The notes under the pieces: generated by a model
Database searches by the model: none
The model's input: the letters and a program-made list of their open reading frames with translations, nothing else
What the model was told of the DNA's origin: nothing
Shown: positions 17,154 to 26,269 of the stretch, piece after piece
Layout of the letters: every line of letters begins with the position of its first letter
Numbering within the stretch: the stretch's first letter is position 1
Assembly: GCF_029428875.1 (NCBI RefSeq)
Contig: NZ_JAJSOO010000001.1
Span: forward strand, 3,658,001-3,722,000
Direction: 5' to 3'
Source of the DNA: Streptomyces sp. JH34
GTDB lineage: Bacteria; Actinomycetota; Actinomycetes; Streptomycetales; Streptomycetaceae
Length of the DNA: 64,000 nucleotides
Translations under genes and position numbers: made by a program

Positions 17154-17580
17154 GCAGGGCCTTTCTTGCTGCTGCGGTCTCCGTGGGTCGGCGCGGGCGG
17201 GGAAGGGCCGGAAGGTGGATCACCCACTTCTGTAAGGATTTGCCGACCACCCGGTGCTTCCGATCTGTACGACTGTGTCCCGCTTTGCGTTGTGCGTGAA
17301 TGGTGAAGCGTCCCTCACCGTAGCGGGAGGTTGACAGCCCGAAGCGCGCAAAGCCCTCGTGAGCCCCCCGGGGCCCCTGTCTGAATATGGGGAGTCGTCA
17401 GCCGCTCATTCAGGGCGGCACATGCGTACTCAGGCACCGGCAAACCCCCATTCATGTCAGCGCTACCGGTAGACTGGTGGACAATCCCGTTTCCTTGCGG
17501 GAGTCGTCGATACAAGCCGAACGACGCAGCCGCTCCCGCCTGCCGGAGAACGGCCTGTGCTGTGCCAGAAAGGGCGCTTC
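17154..17580. other. dciA-gyrB intergenic region
   Basis: About 427 bp without a credible gene. It should contain the gyrBA promoter. TTGACA occurs at 17331-17336 but no good -10 follows at the right distance, and TAGACT near 17470 is a possible -10. A regulated promoter is expected but not pinpointed. Confidence 0.45.
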
Positions 17581-19626
17581 GTGGCCGATTCCGGCAACCC
17601 CAACGAGAACATCCCGTCCACAGCCGGTGAGCCCGGAGAGGTCACCGCCTCGTACGACGCCAGCGCGATCACCGTGCTCGAGGGCCTGGACGCGGTCCGC
17701 AAGCGACCCGGTATGTACATCGGGTCGACCGGTGAGCGCGGTCTCCACCACCTCGTGCAAGAGGTTGTCGACAACTCGGTCGACGAGGCGATGGCCGGGC
17801 ACGCGGACACCATCGACGTCACGATCTTCGCCGACGGCGGGGTGCGTGTGGTCGACAACGGTCGCGGTATCCCGGTCGGCATCGTGCCGTCCGAAGGCAA
17901 GCCGGCTGTCGAGGTCGTGCTCACCGTCCTGCACGCCGGCGGCAAGTTCGGCGGCGGCGGTTACGCCGTCTCCGGCGGTCTGCACGGCGTCGGTGTGTCC
18001 GTCGTCAACGCCCTGTCCACGCGGGTCTCCGTCGAGGTCAGGACGGACGGCTACCGCTGGACGCAGGACTACAAGCTCGGTGTCCCCACCGCCCCGCTGG
18101 CCCGTCACGAGGCCACGGAGGAGACGGGGACCAGCGTCACCTTCTGGGCGGACGGCGACGTCTTCGAGACCACTGATTACTCCTTCGAGACGCTCTCTCG
18201 GCGCTTCCAGGAGATGGCGTTCCTCAACAAGGGACTCACCCTCAAGCTCACCGACGAGCGCGAGGAGGCGAAGGCCACGGCGGGCGCGGACAGCGCCGAG
18301 GTGGTCGACGTACCCGACGAGGAGTCGACCCGCACGGTCACGTACCACTACGAGAACGGCATCGTCGACTTCGTCAAGTACCTCAACTCCCGCAAGGGAG
18401 AGCTGATTCACCAGTCGGTGATCGACATCGAGGCCGAGGACAAGGACCGACTCCTCTCGGCCGAGATCGCCATGCAGTGGAACACGCAGTACACCGAGGG
18501 TGTCTACTCCTTCGCCAACGCGATCCACACGCACGAGGGCGGCACGCACGAGGAAGGCTTCCGTGCGGCGCTGACCTCGCTGGTCAACCGCTACGCGCGC
18601 GACAAGAAGCTGCTGCGCGACAAGGACGACAACCTCACCGGCGAGGACGTCCGCGAGGGTCTGACGGCGATCATCTCGGTGAAGCTGGGCGAGCCGCAGT
18701 TCGAGGGCCAGACGAAGACGAAGCTGGGCAACACCGAGGCGAAGACCTTCGTCCAGAAGGTCGTCCACGAGCAGCTGACGGACTGGTTCGACCGGAACCC
18801 CAACGAGGCCGCCGACATCATCCGCAAGGGCATCGCGGCCTCCACGGCCCGTGTCGCGGCCCGCAAGGCGCGTGACCTCACCCGTCGCAAGGGGCTCCTG
18901 GAGAGTGCCTCGCTGCCGGGCAAGCTGAGTGACTGCCAGTCCAACGACCCGACGAAGTGCGAGATCTTCATCGTCGAGGGTGACTCCGCCGGTGGTTCGG
19001 CGAAGTCGGGCCGTAACCCGATGTACCAGGCCATCCTGCCGATCCGAGGCAAGATCCTGAACGTCGAGAAGGCCCGGATCGACAAGATCCTGCAGAACAC
19101 CGAGGTCCAGGCCCTCATCTCCGCCTTCGGTACCGGAGTCCACGAGGACTTCGACATCGAGAAGCTCCGCTATCACAAGATCATTCTGATGGCGGACGCC
19201 GACGTCGACGGTCAGCACATCAACACTCTGTTGCTCACCTTCCTCTTCCGCTTCATGCGGCCGCTGGTGGAGCAGGGCAACGTCTACCTCTCGCGCCCGC
19301 CGCTCTACAAGATCAAGTGGGGCCGGGACGACTTCGAGTACGCGTACTCGGACCGGGAGCGCGACGCGCTCGTGGCCCTCGGCAAGCAGAACGGCAAGCG
19401 GATCAAGGAAGACTCGATCCAGCGCTTCAAGGGTCTCGGCGAGATGAACGCCGAGGAGCTGCGCGTCACCACGATGGACATCGACCACCGTGTGCTGGGC
19501 CAGGTCACGCTGGACGACGCTGCGCAGGCCGACGACCTGTTCTCGGTGCTGATGGGCGAGGACGTCGAGGCGCGCCGCTCGTTCATCCAGCGCAACGCCA
19601 AGGACGTCCGCTTCCTCGACATCTGA
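17581..19626 (+). CDS. gyrB: DNA gyrase subunit B
   Basis: ATPase subunit of 681 residues. GHKL motifs are DNSVDEAMAGHAD and the GRGIPVG loop; the TOPRIM domain has EGDSAGGSAKSGRN (about 465) and DADVDGQHI. The C-terminus ends RNAKDVRFLDI. GTG at 17581 (MADSGNPNENIPS) with GAAAGGG upstream is preferred over the earlier ATG at 17557. gyrA follows after 46 nt. Confidence 0.97.
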   Translation: MADSGNPNENIPSTAGEPGEVTASYDASAITVLEGLDAVRKRPGMYIGSTGERGLHHLVQEVVDNSVDEAMAGHADTIDVTIFADGGVRVVDNGRGIPVGIVPSEGKPAVEVVLTVLHAGGKFGGGGYAVSGGLHGVGVSVVNALSTRVSVEVRTDGYRWTQDYKLGVPTAPLARHEATEETGTSVTFWADGDVFETTDYSFETLSRRFQEMAFLNKGLTLKLTDEREEAKATAGADSAEVVDVPDEESTRTVTYHYENGIVDFVKYLNSRKGELIHQSVIDIEAEDKDRLLSAEIAMQWNTQYTEGVYSFANAIHTHEGGTHEEGFRAALTSLVNRYARDKKLLRDKDDNLTGEDVREGLTAIISVKLGEPQFEGQTKTKLGNTEAKTFVQKVVHEQLTDWFDRNPNEAADIIRKGIAASTARVAARKARDLTRRKGLLESASLPGKLSDCQSNDPTKCEIFIVEGDSAGGSAKSGRNPMYQAILPIRGKILNVEKARIDKILQNTEVQALISAFGTGVHEDFDIEKLRYHKIILMADADVDGQHINTLLLTFLFRFMRPLVEQGNVYLSRPPLYKIKWGRDDFEYAYSDRERDALVALGKQNGKRIKEDSIQRFKGLGEMNAEELRVTTMDIDHRVLGQVTLDDAAQADDLFSVLMGEDVEARRSFIQRNAKDVRFLDI

Positions 19627-19672
19627 GTCGGCCGTACAAGCAAGCCGCAGTGCGAAAGGACTTTGACCAGCA

Positions 19673-22300
19673 ATGGCCGACGAGAACACCCCTGTGATGC
19701 CCGAAGAGGAGCCCACCGTCCCGGGCGTGGGCATGCGTGTCGAGCCCGTGGGGCTCGAGACGGAGATGCAGCGCTCCTACCTCGACTACGCGATGTCCGT
19801 CATCGTGTCGCGTGCGCTGCCCGACGTACGGGACGGCCTCAAGCCCGTCCACCGCCGGGTGCTGTACGCGATGTATGACGGCGGCTACCGCCCCGAGAAG
19901 GGGTTCTACAAGTGCGCCCGCGTCGTCGGTGACGTCATGGGTACGTACCACCCGCACGGCGACTCCTCCATCTACGACGCCCTGGTGCGCCTCGCGCAGC
20001 CGTGGTCGCTGCGGATGCCGCTGGTGGACTCCAACGGCAACTTCGGTTCCCCGGGCAACGACCCGGCCGCCGCCATGCGGTACACCGAGTGCAAGATGAT
20101 GCCGCTGTCCATGGAGATGGTCCGGGACATCGACGAGGAGACCGTCGACTTCCAGGACAACTACGACGGCCGCAACCAGGAGCCGACGGTTCTGCCGGCG
20201 CGTTTCCCGAACCTCCTGGTCAACGGCTCCGCCGGCATCGCCGTCGGTATGGCGACGAACATCCCGCCGCACAATTTGCGTGAGGTCGCCGCCGGTGCCC
20301 AGTGGTACCTGGAGAACCCCGAGGCCTCGCACGAGGAGCTGCTGGACGCGCTGATCGAGCGCATCAAGGGCCCCGACTTCCCCACCGGCGCGCTGGTCGT
20401 GGGCCGCAAGGGCATCGAGGAGGCGTACCGCACCGGGCGTGGTTCCATCACGATGCGCGCGGTCGTGGCGGTCGAGGAGATCCAGGGCCGCCAGTGCCTG
20501 GTCGTCACCGAGCTGCCGTTCCAGACCAACCCCGACAACCTCGCGCAGAAGATCGCCGACCTGGTCAAGGACGGCAAGGTCGGCGGGATCGCGGACGTCC
20601 GGGACGAGACGTCCTCGCGTACGGGCCAGCGCCTGGTCGTCGTGCTGAAGCGCGACGCGGTCGCCAAGGTCGTGCTGAACAACCTCTACAAGCACACCGA
20701 TCTGCAGTCGAACTTCGGCGCGAACATGCTGGCGCTCGTCGACGGAGTGCCGCGCACGCTGTCCATCGACGCGTTCATCCGTCACTGGGTGACGCACCAG
20801 ATCGAGGTCATCGTCCGGCGCACGAAGTTCCGCCTGCGCAAGGCCGAGGAGCGGGCGCACATCCTGCGAGGCCTGCTCAAGGCTCTGAACGCGATCGAGG
20901 AGGTCATCGCGCTCATCCGCCGCAGCAACACCGTGGAGATCGCGCGTGAGGGCCTGATGGGCCTGCTGGAGATCGACGAGATCCAGGCGAACGCGATCCT
21001 GGAGATGCAGCTGCGCCGCCTGGCCGCGCTGGAGCACCAGAAGATCACCGCCGAGCACGACGAACTCCAGGCGAAGATCAACGAGTACAACGGGATCCTG
21101 GCCTCCCCCGCGAAGCAGCGTCAGATCGTCAGCGAGGAACTGGCCGCGATCGTCGACAAGTTCGGCGACGACCGGCGCTCCAAGCTGGTGCCGTTCGACG
21201 GTGACATGTCCATCGAGGACCTCATCGCCGAGGAGGACATCGTCGTCACGATCTCCCGCGGTGGTTACGTCAAGCGCACCAAGACGGACGACTACCGTTC
21301 GCAGAAGCGCGGCGGCAAGGGCGTGCGCGGCACGAAGCTCAGGGAAGACGACATCGTCGACCACTTCTTCGTGTCGACGACGCACCACTGGCTGCTGTTC
21401 TTCACCAACAAGGGCCGGGTCTACCGGGCCAAGGCCTACGAGCTGCCGGACGCCGGCCGGGACGCGCGCGGTCAGCACGTCGCGAACCTCCTGGCGTTCC
21501 AGCCGGACGAGCAGATCGCGCAGATCCTGGCGATCCGCGACTACGAGGCCGCGCCCTACCTGGTCCTGGCGACCAAGGGCGGCCTGGTGAAGAAGACCTC
21601 GCTCAAGGACTACGACTCACCTCGCTCCGGCGGCGTCATCGCGATCAACCTCCGGGAGACGGAGAGCGGCGCCGACGACGAGCTGATCGGCGCTGAACTG
21701 GTGTCGGCCGAGGACGATCTGCTGCTCATCAGCAGGAAGGCCCAGTCGATCAGGTTCACCGCGACCGACGACGCGCTGCGCCCGATGGGCCGCGCCACCT
21801 CGGGCGTGAAGGGCATGAGTTTCCGCGAGGGAGACGAACTGCTCTCGATGAATGTTGTCCGGCCCGGTACGTTCGTGTTCACTGCCACCGACGGCGGTTA
21901 CGCGAAGCGGACCGCTGTCGACGAGTACCGCGTCCAGGGTCGTGGCGGTCTGGGCATCAAGGCTGCCAAGATCGTCGAGGACCGCGGTTCTCTCGTCGGT
22001 GCGCTGGTGGTGGAGGAAGCGGACGAGATCCTCGCCATCACGCTCGGCGGCGGCGTGATTCGTACGCGAGTCAATGAAGTCAGGGAGACGGGCCGTGACA
22101 CCATGGGCGTCCAACTGATCAATCTGGGCAAGCGGGATGCCGTCGTCGGCATCGCGCGCAACGCCGAGGCCGGTCGTGAGGCCGAAGAGGTCGACGGGAC
22201 CGATGAGGCCGAAGGCGCCACGGGCGAGGCTCATGCCGAGACCGTGGTCGAGGGCACAGTCGAGGGCACGGCGCCTTCGGCCGGGGAGCACGAGGAGTAG
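19673..22300 (+). CDS. gyrA: DNA gyrase subunit A
   Basis: Subunit of 875 residues with the catalytic tyrosine at about 137 (AMRYTECKMM). The quinolone pocket HGDSSIYDALV keeps the Ser and Asp of the susceptible form. The C-terminal beta-pinwheel contains the GyrA box QKRGGKG, and an acidic Glu-rich tail follows. It pairs with the adjacent gyrB product to introduce negative supercoils. Confidence 0.97.
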   Translation: MADENTPVMPEEEPTVPGVGMRVEPVGLETEMQRSYLDYAMSVIVSRALPDVRDGLKPVHRRVLYAMYDGGYRPEKGFYKCARVVGDVMGTYHPHGDSSIYDALVRLAQPWSLRMPLVDSNGNFGSPGNDPAAAMRYTECKMMPLSMEMVRDIDEETVDFQDNYDGRNQEPTVLPARFPNLLVNGSAGIAVGMATNIPPHNLREVAAGAQWYLENPEASHEELLDALIERIKGPDFPTGALVVGRKGIEEAYRTGRGSITMRAVVAVEEIQGRQCLVVTELPFQTNPDNLAQKIADLVKDGKVGGIADVRDETSSRTGQRLVVVLKRDAVAKVVLNNLYKHTDLQSNFGANMLALVDGVPRTLSIDAFIRHWVTHQIEVIVRRTKFRLRKAEERAHILRGLLKALNAIEEVIALIRRSNTVEIAREGLMGLLEIDEIQANAILEMQLRRLAALEHQKITAEHDELQAKINEYNGILASPAKQRQIVSEELAAIVDKFGDDRRSKLVPFDGDMSIEDLIAEEDIVVTISRGGYVKRTKTDDYRSQKRGGKGVRGTKLREDDIVDHFFVSTTHHWLLFFTNKGRVYRAKAYELPDAGRDARGQHVANLLAFQPDEQIAQILAIRDYEAAPYLVLATKGGLVKKTSLKDYDSPRSGGVIAINLRETESGADDELIGAELVSAEDDLLLISRKAQSIRFTATDDALRPMGRATSGVKGMSFREGDELLSMNVVRPGTFVFTATDGGYAKRTAVDEYRVQGRGGLGIKAAKIVEDRGSLVGALVVEEADEILAITLGGGVIRTRVNEVRETGRDTMGVQLINLGKRDAVVGIARNAEAGREAEEVDGTDEAEGATGEAHAETVVEGTVEGTAPSAGEHEE

Positions 22301-22303
22301 AGC

Positions 22304-22972
22304 GTGAGTGGAGCCACGGGCGCAGGTTCGGCCGCTTCCGGAGCAGGCGCGAACGGCGCCCGTGGCCCTGCCACGGACTCCCAAGGGGGAACTGTGACGG
22401 ACACTCGGGGACCTCAGTACGAGGGGTACGCGACCGGGCCTCTGCCCGGTGAGCGGGAGCCCGCAACGGGCCAGGCGGGGCCCTACCACCCGCCCCAGGC
22501 GTATCCGTCCCCTGCGGGCGGTACGCAGGGCGGCGGCACACAGGGCGGCGGTGGCGGGAAGGCGACCCGGCTGCCCCGTACGGGGGCGCGGACCACTCCG
22601 CGTACCCGTAAGGCGCGTCTGCGGGTCGCGAAGGCGGATCCGTGGTCGGTGATGAAGGTCAGCTTCCTGCTCTCCATCGCTCTCGGAATCTGCACGGTGG
22701 TCGCGGCAGCGGTCCTGTGGATGGTGATGGACGCGATGGGCGTCTTCTCCACCGTGGGCGGCACGATCAGCGAGGCCACGGGGTCGAACGAGAGCAACGG
22801 CTTCGATCTGCAGTCGTTCCTGTCGCTGCCGCGCGTCCTCATCTTCACCTCGGTCATCGCGGTGATCGATGTGGTGCTGGCCACCGCGCTGGCCACGCTG
22901 GGCGCCTTCATCTACAACTTGTCGGCCGGCTTCGTGGGTGGCGTGGAGCTCACTCTCGCCGAGGACGAGTAG
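22304..22972 (+). CDS. DUF3566 membrane protein
   Basis: Protein of 222 residues encoded 3 nt after gyrA, probably the last gene of the gyrBA transcript. The N-terminal 110 residues are disordered and Gly/Pro/Thr rich. The C-terminal DUF3566 domain has two membrane segments (LLSIALGICTVVAAAVLWMV and VLIFTSVIAVIDVVLATALA) and an internal Gly/Asn-rich loop. The family follows gyrA across actinobacteria; function unknown. GTG start with GAGGAG in the end of gyrA. Confidence 0.88.
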   Translation: MSGATGAGSAASGAGANGARGPATDSQGGTVTDTRGPQYEGYATGPLPGEREPATGQAGPYHPPQAYPSPAGGTQGGGTQGGGGGKATRLPRTGARTTPRTRKARLRVAKADPWSVMKVSFLLSIALGICTVVAAAVLWMVMDAMGVFSTVGGTISEATGSNESNGFDLQSFLSLPRVLIFTSVIAVIDVVLATALATLGAFIYNLSAGFVGGVELTLAEDE

Positions 22973-22989
22973 GACGCCGGGTATCGATT

Positions 22990-23018
22990 TTGGGACTGGC
23001 CCCGACGTGCGCTAATCT
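22990..23018 (+). promoter_or_regulatory. Probable housekeeping promoter of tRNA-Ile
   Basis: TTGGGA (22990-22995), 17-nt spacer, TAATCT (23013-23018), placed 26 bp before the mature tRNA. A TAATCT box in the same GCTAATCTTC context occurs before the tRNA-Leu gene at 44382. Confidence 0.55.
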
Positions 23019-23043
23019 TCAGAAGTCAGCGCAGCAGCGCGGC

Positions 23044-23120
23044 GGGGCTATAGCTCAGTTGGTTAGAGCGCATCCCTGATAAGGATGAGGCCACAGGTTC
23101 AAATCCTGTTAGCCCCACCA
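23044..23120 (+). tRNA. tRNA-Ile (GAT)
   Basis: Complete cloverleaf: acceptor GGGGCTA paired with TAGCCCC, D arm TAGCTCAGTTGGTTAGAGC, anticodon GAT in CCTGATAAGG, and T arm CAGGTTCAAATCCTG. Discriminator A at 23117 and CCA encoded at 23118-23120. It is followed at once by a strong terminator. Confidence 0.97.
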
Positions 23121-23124
23121 GCGA

Positions 23125-23166
23125 GAAGACCCCCAGTCGACAACGACTGGGGGTCTTCGACGTTTT
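23125..23166 (+). terminator. Terminator of tRNA-Ile
   Basis: Perfect 15-bp stem (23125-23139 with 23144-23158), loop ACAA, then TTTT shortly after. Confidence 0.9.
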
Positions 23167-23388
23167 ATGGCTGACGTCGATGACGGTCACGGAACCGTTC
23201 CCGGTGCCTCAGCCGTCGTGCTTGGTGCGCACGGATTCGTGAGGGGGACTGTGGAAGGCGATCCGCCGTGGTGGGGAATCCTGGTGATCTCGGCCGGGGT
23301 GACCGCGGCCCTCGGGGCGATCTTCCTGTCCGTGGCCGCCGCAGTGGCTCTCGGCGTGATCTGGGTGCGGGGCAGGCGTAGCCGCTGA
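23167..23388 (+). CDS. Possible small single-pass membrane protein
   Basis: Frame of 73 residues directly after the tRNA-Ile terminator. The second half is one clear hydrophobic helix (WWGILVISAGVTAALGAIFL and onward to about residue 67) followed by a basic end RGRRSR. The start could be the ATG at 23167 or the GTG at 23251 just after GAGGGGG. No family recognised. It lies beside an integrase remnant, so it may be a leftover of a mobile element. Confidence 0.42.
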   Translation: MADVDDGHGTVPGASAVVLGAHGFVRGTVEGDPPWWGILVISAGVTAALGAIFLSVAAAVALGVIWVRGRRSR

Positions 23389-23407
23389 CCATTCGCCGGA
23401 AGGACAA

Positions 23408-23536
23408 GCCGATCAGTGGATCTTCCGGTCGCTCCGCGAGCATCGTCACGGCTTCCCGCTCACCGTCGCCCGCGACGTGGGTGCAGACGTCCATCATGCT
23501 GATCTGGCTGTGCCGCAGGATGGCCTGAGCGAACCT
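23408..23536 (-). pseudogene. Remnant of a tyrosine recombinase (integrase) C-terminus
   Basis: A minus-strand stretch of about 43 codons reads FAQAILRHSQISMMDVCTHV followed by an Ala/Glu-rich helix. This matches the end of phage-type integrases (family pattern LGHSSI-x-T-x-x-x-Y-x-HV). The catalytic Tyr position is Cys (TGC at 23483-23485), and about one residue is missing before it. The rest of the enzyme is absent. It lies about 290 bp from tRNA-Ile, a typical integration target, so it is probably the scar of an integrated element. Confidence 0.65.
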
Positions 23537-23564
23537 TGGGACGCACCTCCCTGCCGACGACATG

Positions 23565-23601
23565 GAAAAGGCCCCCGCCGGTGTGAACCGGGCCAGGGGC
23601 C
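23565..23601 (-). terminator. Terminator downstream of the DUF6344 gene
   Basis: Two-level hairpin (outer GGCCCC/GGGGCC, inner CCGG/CCGG) followed on the minus strand by CTTTTCC; located 20 nt beyond the gene. Confidence 0.6.
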
Positions 23602-23622
23602 GGGAGGGCGTTCTCAGCGCCC

Positions 23623-23982
23623 TCAGGGTGGCAGGGGAGCCGAGTCACCGGCAGGTGAGGCGCTGTGGGCGGAGCGGGTGCTGTCCGTCGCGTGCACGGC
23701 GTCCGTGGAGTCGGACGACAGCTGGCGGGTGGCGGGCGAGGAGCCGTGCGCCTCGGCGCGGATGCGCTGCTTCATCGTGGGTGGCAGCGCCCTGTCACGC
23801 GGAAGGGTCCATCGCACCGACGGCGTGGTCGCGGTTGCCGGCTTGGCGGCCGTGTGCTCGTGGCTCGTGACCGTCGGCTCCGCGGCCGTGGCCTGGGCGG
23901 TGGCGAGCCCCAGCGACGCGAGAACCGCGAAGAAGGCGGTGACGAAGGCGGTCCAGATGCTCTTGACCCTGAAGGTGCTCAT
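23623..23982 (-). CDS. Small secreted protein, DUF6344-like
   Basis: Protein of 119 residues with an N-terminal signal or anchor (KSIWTAFVTAFFAVLASLGLATAQATA) and a probable signal peptidase site AxA near residue 34. The rest is Thr/Ala/Ser rich with the conserved patch RALPPTMKQRIRAEAHGSSP. I recall DUF6344 proteins at this place, beside the DLW-39 gene, in Streptomyces; function unknown. Confidence 0.75.
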   Translation of the reverse strand: MSTFRVKSIWTAFVTAFFAVLASLGLATAQATAAEPTVTSHEHTAAKPATATTPSVRWTLPRDRALPPTMKQRIRAEAHGSSPATRQLSSDSTDAVHATDSTRSAHSASPAGDSAPLPP

Positions 23983-24263
23983 GGCCCCTCGCTTTCAGGT
24001 GGTCCGGTTTGCTTACCTTTCTGATGATGTGGATCCGGCCCGTGGAAACCGGGACCGACGCCCCCGGTTCGCCGATCTTCTGATGAACACCACTCGTATG
24101 GTTCAACCGGTTCGAAAAGCTGCTCAGAGGGGCGGTCAGAGGCTCCGGAAGGGGTCCGGAGCGGGTGGCGGCCGGGTTCCGGGGAGGTCACCGATCGGTA
24201 TCGGCCGGTGTGTATAGTCGGGCGGCAGAAGTCCCTTACGTCAAGGAAAGACGAGGTCGCGCG

Positions 24264-24398
24264 GTGAAGAAGCTTCTCCTGGTCGCACTGGCCGCCATCG
24301 GCGGGCTCCTCGTGTACCGCCAGATCCAGGCGGATCGCGCCGAGCAGGATCTGTGGACGGAGGCGACCGACTCCGTGCCCGCAGGTTCAGGTGTGTGA
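24264..24398 (+). CDS. DLW-39 family small membrane protein
   Basis: Protein of 44 residues starting at GTG: MKKLLLVALAAIGGLLVYRQ, then an acidic amphipathic part containing the name-giving D-L-W (QDLW) and an end DSVPAGSGV. One membrane helix. The family is confined to actinobacteria and has no known function. The frame is open upstream, but the conserved protein starts here. A strong terminator follows 17 nt after the stop. Confidence 0.88.
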   Translation: MKKLLLVALAAIGGLLVYRQIQADRAEQDLWTEATDSVPAGSGV

Positions 24399-24414
24399 GA
24401 CGGAACAGTCTGCT

Positions 24415-24445
24415 AAAGCCCCGGCCGCCGAGCGGCCGGGGCTTT
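24415..24445 (+). terminator. Terminator of the DLW-39 gene
   Basis: Perfect 14-bp stem AAAGCCCCGGCCGC / GCGGCCGGGGCTTT with a 3-nt loop and thymines on the 3' side. Confidence 0.88.
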
Positions 24446-24925
24446 CTGCTGTCCGGGATCCGCTGGTGCCAGGCCGGGGCCGCCCGCCCTTGGTTCGCCT
24501 AAGTAAATCACTTGATTGCACTCGTGAAGAAATGATGGATGGGTGATCGAGAAAGCGACGGGCGTGCGTGGTCCCTGGACTCACCGGGCGGCGTGAAGTG
24601 CGGAGTTCTGCGACGAGCCGCCCGTCGAGGGCTCCACGGCGCACCCGTACGGAGCGACGCGGCTGTTCATCCTGGCGCGCTTCCCGGTGCACAGCCGCCC
24701 TGGGTCCGCTCGACGCCTGTGCGGCACCGGCGGACGCCCCGCACGCGCCACCGGGCGGCTGTGCCGGTGACGGAGCGGGGGCCGCAGACAGCGGCGGTGC
24801 GGGCGGGGCAGGATGGACCGGCATCACGGCCGCTGCCCGAGCGGGCGCCGTGATCGCCCTGATGTCCGGGCCCTGCTGGTACGCGGGTGGCGCGGGGCAG
24901 GCACGCATACGACGAGGGGAAGCGC
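24446..24925. other. Intergenic region before the secreted protein gene
   Basis: About 480 bp without a gene I can defend. An unusually AT-rich patch lies near 24499-24540 (TAAATCACTTGATTGCACTC and neighbours), the most likely promoter or operator zone. Frames through the remainder are Arg/Pro-rich and look like GC-bias artefacts. Confidence 0.4.
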
Positions 24926-26263
24926 GTGAACAGGCAGCGCAACAGGGGCCGGGCGATACTCGCGACGATCGCAGCGGTGTGCGCGGTGGCGGCGGTGCCG
25001 GGTCAGGCACGCGCGGCCGACGAGCCCGCGCCGTACACCTTCGACCCTGCGGCGGTGGCGGTCCGGGGCGCGGAGACGAACGCCGACGCGGAGGAGCTGA
25101 AGGCCGGTTCGGTCTACAGGAGTTCCATCGGGCAGGGGCAGAAGCTCTACTACCGTGTGCAACTCGACGACACGACCGACGCGTACGTCTCCGCGGTGGC
25201 CGTCCCGAAGACCGGTGGGAAGGTCGCCTACGGGGACGGCATCACGATCAGCATCAGGGATCTCGACGACACCCGGTGCGGCTCCGGGGACGCGGCCTTC
25301 GAGTCGGCGGAGTTCCCACGTCCGATCGCGGCCTACGCCCACCGGGCGGTGGACGAGGACAGCACCATCTGTGCGGCGGGCGGCACGTACAACGTTCTGA
25401 TCGAGCGGGAGAGCAAGGCCACCTCGTCCCCCGGGTCCTGGGATCTGGAGCTGCGCTACGAGCGTGAGCCGGCTCTGAAGGAGGGCCTCTCGCCGCCCAC
25501 CGAGGCTCCGGAGAACTGGCCCTCCGCCTCGCCCGTGCCGCCGACGGGCAAGCAGGAGCGGACCGGTGGCACCGGCTTCTACGACGCCACCAGCCTGGAG
25601 TCCGGTGAATGGGTGGACTCCGTCGCCCCCGGGCAGACCCGCTTCTACCGGGTGCCCGTGGACTGGGGCCAGCAGATCTTCGCCACGGCCGCGCTGAGCA
25701 ACAGCGGTAAGTCGACGGAGTATCTGGGCAACGCCTTGGCCATGGCACTGGACAACCCGGCGCACGGCCACGTGGACGACGCGACTCTGTCGTACTCCGG
25801 CGCGCCGAGTTCCGTGGCCCTGGACCCGCTTCCGCCGGTGGCTTACGAGAACCGTCACGACGCTGGGGCGGACGTCAGCGCCATGCGGTTCGCCGGCTGG
25901 TACTACCTCTCGGTGACGCTCTCGCCCGAGGTGGCCGAGCACTACGGGGACGATCCCATCGGGCTGACGCTCAGGGTCAAGGTCGTCAACGAACGCAAGC
26001 CGTCGCCCTACCAAGGGGACGCCGGGATCTTCGGCGTCTCGGACGACGACAGGGACATGGCCAAGAGCGGGCAGAGCGCGCCCGAAGCCGGGGAGAGCGG
26101 CACGATGAAGGTTGTGGCCGCGGCCGGTATCGGTGCGGGCTCCGTCCTGGTACTGGGGCTCGGGGCGTGGACGCTGCTGGCCAGGCGCCGAGCCGCACCG
26201 GTCGCCGCGCCGCCCGGTGCGGGCGGCCAACCGCCTCTCGGGGGGCCTCCGCAGGCCCGGTAG
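24926..26263 (+). CDS. Secreted, C-terminally membrane-anchored protein of unknown function
   Basis: Protein of 445 residues. GTG at 24926 follows GAGGGGAAG. The N-terminus is a signal peptide (RGRAILATIAAVCAVAAVPG, cleavage after ARA). The extracellular part has two beta-rich halves, each with an aromatic-Arg pattern (KLYYRVQLDD; TRFYRVPVDW) separated by a Pro-rich linker. One membrane helix (about 397-420) is followed by RRRAA and a short tail. No LPXTG or LAXTG sorting motif is present. It converges within 7 nt on a kinase gene. Unknown role, possibly sensing or adhesion. Confidence 0.8.
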   Translation: MNRQRNRGRAILATIAAVCAVAAVPGQARAADEPAPYTFDPAAVAVRGAETNADAEELKAGSVYRSSIGQGQKLYYRVQLDDTTDAYVSAVAVPKTGGKVAYGDGITISIRDLDDTRCGSGDAAFESAEFPRPIAAYAHRAVDEDSTICAAGGTYNVLIERESKATSSPGSWDLELRYEREPALKEGLSPPTEAPENWPSASPVPPTGKQERTGGTGFYDATSLESGEWVDSVAPGQTRFYRVPVDWGQQIFATAALSNSGKSTEYLGNALAMALDNPAHGHVDDATLSYSGAPSSVALDPLPPVAYENRHDAGADVSAMRFAGWYYLSVTLSPEVAEHYGDDPIGLTLRVKVVNERKPSPYQGDAGIFGVSDDDRDMAKSGQSAPEAGESGTMKVVAAAGIGAGSVLVLGLGAWTLLARRRAAPVAAPPGAGGQPPLGGPPQAR

Positions 26264-26269
26264 GGCTCC

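Noticed and set aside
17452..19734. Minus-strand open frame of 760 codons opposite gyrB
   Set aside because: Codon-bias shadow of gyrB; composition is Asp/Val/Arg-rich and repetitive.
24568..25467. Plus-strand frame with a hydrophobic stretch before the secreted protein
   Set aside because: Overlaps the secreted gene heavily and lacks a good start; composition looks like GC-bias artefact.
24926..26263. Sortase substrate
   Set aside because: The anchored protein has a membrane helix and Arg tail but no LPXTG or LAXTG motif before it.
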